NCBI GenBank assembly: GCA_965116965.1
Contig: OZ220743.1
Location: forward strand, 310,001 to 374,000
Reading direction: 5' to 3'
DNA from: Aldehydirespirator sp965116965
Lineage (GTDB): Bacteria; Actinomycetota; Acidimicrobiia; Acidimicrobiales; Aldehydirespiratoraceae
Length of the DNA stretch: 64,000 nt
A program made the translations under genes and the position numbers. This document shows positions 62,127 to 64,000 of the stretch, one piece after another. The stretch's first letter is position 1. The number at the start of each line of letters is the position of its first letter. A model generated the notes under the pieces. It worked only from the letters and a program-made list of their open reading frames with translations. It did not search any database and had not been told where the DNA came from.

Positions 62127-63731
62127 TCAACCGAACCGGAACGTCTCGATCGACGTGTAGGTGATGGCGGGAAAGACGGCCAGGATCACCAGGGCCAGCG
62201 CCTGCAGGCCCATGAACGGGAAGGCGCCCTTGTGGATGTCGGCCGTCTTCACCTCCGGCGGCGCGACGCTCTGCAGGTAGAACAGCGAGAACCCCACCGG
62301 CGGCGAGATGAACGCCATGTTCAGGTTGACCGCCATTAGCACCGCGAACCAGATCTTCTCGTCGGGAGTGAACCCGAGGAAGTCCATGGCCGGCACGAAG
62401 ATCGGCACCACGATGAAAGTGATCTCCAGGAATTCCAGATTGATGCCCAGCAGGAAGACCGCGACCATGGCGATGACCACGAAGCCCCACTTGCCGCCGC
62501 CGATCGAGGTCAGCCACTCCGAGGTCTGGTCCGACCCGCCGAGCTGGAAGAACATGGCGCTGAAGAACGTCGAGCAGAACAGCAGGGTCATGACCAGCAC
62601 CACCACGTTGGTGGTGGAGTGGGCCGCGTCCTTGACCGCCTGCCAGTCGAGCCGCCATCCCTTGGTGATGTGGGTGGCGCCCCCCTTCACCATCAGATCA
62701 TCGAACAGCCAGTTCAACACGGCCAGAACCAGCGCCCCGAACACTCCCACCGCGCCCGACTCCGACGGGGTGGCGATCCCCGCGAAGATGGACAGCAGCA
62801 CCCCGAAGATCAGCGCCAATATGGGCACGATGGCCACCAGCACCTCGGCGGCCAGCATCCGGGTGCGCAGCAGGATGGCCAGGAACACACCGAAGTGGAT
62901 CACGGCCACCACCAGCGGCGACCATCCGCTGGCCAGGAAACCGATCCCGCTCGCCCTCGCCAGCAGCGTCACCGCCCCCACCATCAGAGCCAGGATCACC
63001 GCGATCAACAGCTTCGTCCGCAGTGACGGGTCGCCCGAGAGCGTGCGCTGCTCCTTGGGCATGGCCGGGCCCGTGGAGGGCCTCAGCCACGCCAGCACCA
63101 GCACATAGATCACGTAGAGCCCGCTGAGCAGCAGGCCGGGCAGCAGCGCGCCCGCGAACAGCCCCAGGATGCCCACGCCCAGCTGCTGGGCCAGCAGGAT
63201 CAACACGATGCTGGGCGGCAGCAACTGGGCCAGCGTGCCCGAGGCGATGATGGCGCCGGTGGAGAGCTTGTTGTCGTACCCGAGCCGCACCATCGCCGGC
63301 AGCGACAGCAGGCCCATCACGATCACCGTGGCGGCCACCACACCGGTGGCCGCGGCCAGCAGGGTGCCGACCACCACGACCGCGGCCGCCACGCCGCCCC
63401 GCAGCCGGCCCATGAGCATCCCGAAGGCGTTGAGCAGCCGTTCGGCCATGCCCGACCGCTCGAGGATGGCGCCCATCAGCACGAACAGAGGCACCGCCAG
63501 CAGCGTCGGGTCGCTGACCGCCTTGTACCACCGCCCCGGCAGCGTGTTGAGCGTGTTGGGATCGAACACGCCCATCCAGTCGCCCACGAAACTGAAGAAC
63601 AGAGCGGTGGCCGCGAACGAGAAGGCCACGTTGTAGCCCGACAGGATCACCAGCATGAACACCGCGAACATGGTCAAGGCCAGGAACACGCCCGCGTCCA
63701 TGCCGAGGATCGTCTCGAGCGCCAGCATCAT
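62127..63731 (-). CDS. dctM: TRAP transporter large permease (DctM family)
   Basis: 534 residues, about 12-13 membrane helices. Family motifs are PTLLAVPLFVLMGAILERSGMAERLLNAF in pieces, ASGTLAQLLPPSIVLILLA, GVLLSIFAGIATPSESGAVG and NLNMAFISPPVGFSLFYLQS. Drives sodium-coupled uptake with DctQ and DctP. A charged insertion of about 50 residues (around 345-375) matches the larger DctM subgroup. Confidence 0.93.
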   Translation of the reverse strand: MMLALETILGMDAGVFLALTMFAVFMLVILSGYNVAFSFAATALFFSFVGDWMGVFDPNTLNTLPGRWYKAVSDPTLLAVPLFVLMGAILERSGMAERLLNAFGMLMGRLRGGVAAAVVVVGTLLAAATGVVAATVIVMGLLSLPAMVRLGYDNKLSTGAIIASGTLAQLLPPSIVLILLAQQLGVGILGLFAGALLPGLLLSGLYVIYVLVLAWLRPSTGPAMPKEQRTLSGDPSLRTKLLIAVILALMVGAVTLLARASGIGFLASGWSPLVVAVIHFGVFLAILLRTRMLAAEVLVAIVPILALIFGVLLSIFAGIATPSESGAVGVFGALVLAVLNWLFDDLMVKGGATHITKGWRLDWQAVKDAAHSTTNVVVLVMTLLFCSTFFSAMFFQLGGSDQTSEWLTSIGGGKWGFVVIAMVAVFLLGINLEFLEITFIVVPIFVPAMDFLGFTPDEKIWFAVLMAVNLNMAFISPPVGFSLFYLQSVAPPEVKTADIHKGAFPFMGLQALALVILAVFPAITYTSIETFRFG

Positions 63732-63833
63732 CGGCGTCTACTCGATTCGCCGGGCGAGACCCGCGGCCGCTTGACCGGCGCCGACATGCAACCTGCGTCC
63801 CAAAGTCCTCGCTTGGAGCAGCCCGACCACCGT

Positions 63834-64000
63834 CTACTCGATTCTCTGCGGGACGTCGCGTTCGACGATGTCGCCGTAGTCGTCACGACCGATCAGCACG
63901 AACCCCGTCTTGATCACCTCGGCCAGCAGCTGGAGGCCGAACAGGCAGAAGCCGACCAGCAGCATCGTCTTGATCGGACCCACCGCGAGGCCGCCCGCGT
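63834..64000 (-). CDS. dctQ: TRAP transporter small permease (DctQ family), C-terminal end only
   Basis: Cut by the window edge. The minus strand reads GPIKTMLLVGFCLFGLQLLA then EVIKTGFVLIGRDDYGDI and stops at 63834-63836. The hydrophobic helix with LLxxGxxLFxLQ and the short acidic tail are typical of the DctQ end, and dctM follows about 100 bases on. The bases CGTCTACTCGATTC around its stop recur at 63735-63748 just before dctM, perhaps a small local duplication. Confidence 0.8.
   Translation of the reverse strand, partial: AGGLAVGPIKTMLLVGFCLFGLQLLAEVIKTGFVLIGRDDYGDIVERDVPQRIE

Noticed and set aside
63735..63844. Transposition footprint from the repeated CGTCTACTCGATTC before dctM
   Set aside because: Only 14 bases repeat and the 80-odd bases between show no element features; chance or a tiny local duplication is enough.

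Overview
The window is high-GC, densely packed bacterial DNA with no rRNA or tRNA gene that I can see. Asp/Glu-rich lipoproteins with a lipobox, flavin monooxygenases of the luciferase type, a Sfp-type phosphopantetheinyl transferase beside a polyketide synthase, TRAP transporters, hydantoinase-type genes and a malate synthase G point to a heterotrophic actinobacterium, probably marine or host-associated (Acidimicrobiia-like). That placement is inference; the sequence carries no phylogenetic marker that settles it.

Layout. 1-5.9 kb: 3' end of a modular polyketide synthase (ER-KR-ACP-KS, the last KS lacking an AT), a free carrier protein, a PPTase and a PhyH-type dioxygenase. 6-7.1 kb: decayed amidase and a tiny membrane protein. 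7.2-15.8 kb: Rieske oxygenase, two-subunit 2-oxoacid dehydrogenase E1, a lone lipoyl domain, two SDRs, a homologue of methenyl-tetrahydromethanopterin cyclohydrolase (Mch) and a luciferase-like oxidoreductase. 15.7-21.1 kb (minus): BMP-family lipoprotein and nucleoside/sugar-type ABC importer. 21.2-28.4 kb (minus): AMP-dependent ligase, hydantoinase B and A subunits, cupin, VOC protein, histidine phosphatase. 28.7-32.1 kb: XRE-cupin regulator, two small membrane proteins, ammonium transporter Amt and three very small membrane proteins, closed by a hairpin. 32.2-41.3 kb: TMAO demethylase (tdm), fossil succinyl/malyl-CoA ligase, CitE-like lyase, trimethylamine monooxygenase (tmm), malate synthase G and a DAO-family oxidoreductase. 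41.4-46.9 kb: STAS, RsbU-like phosphatase, RsbW-like kinase, receptor lipoprotein and histidine kinase in one operon. 47-55 kb (minus): MpaB-like oxygenase, then gmaS, mgsA, mgsB, mgsC, an unrecognised 151-residue gene and an FAD oxidoreductase. 55-64 kb: MFS exporter, second luciferase-like protein, Fic protein, aminoglycoside-phosphotransferase-like kinase and a TRAP transporter (dctP, dctM, partial dctQ).

How it fits together. The strongest theme is methylated-amine use. Tmm would oxidise trimethylamine to TMAO and Tdm would split TMAO into dimethylamine and formaldehyde or methylene-tetrahydrofolate. GmaS and MgsABC would channel monomethylamine through gamma-glutamylmethylamide to N-methylglutamate, and the neighbouring FAD oxidoreductase could release glutamate and a C1 unit. 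Amt, CitE-like lyase and malate synthase G fit nitrogen recovery and C2/C4 carbon handling. A dimethylamine monooxygenase is not in the window, and the usual four-subunit N-methylglutamate dehydrogenase is replaced by, at most, one FAD protein plus a small unknown.

Genome dynamics. A short interspersed repeat (core GAGCGGCCCGTGAGCG) occurs at four loci. One copy appears to have split a formerly overlapping hyuA/hyuB junction, and another abuts the truncated amidase. A fossil sucC/sucD-type remnant, a frameshifting 25-bp duplication, a homopolymer frameshift and a small element with inverted ends inside the gmaS-mgs cluster are further signs of recent rearrangement.
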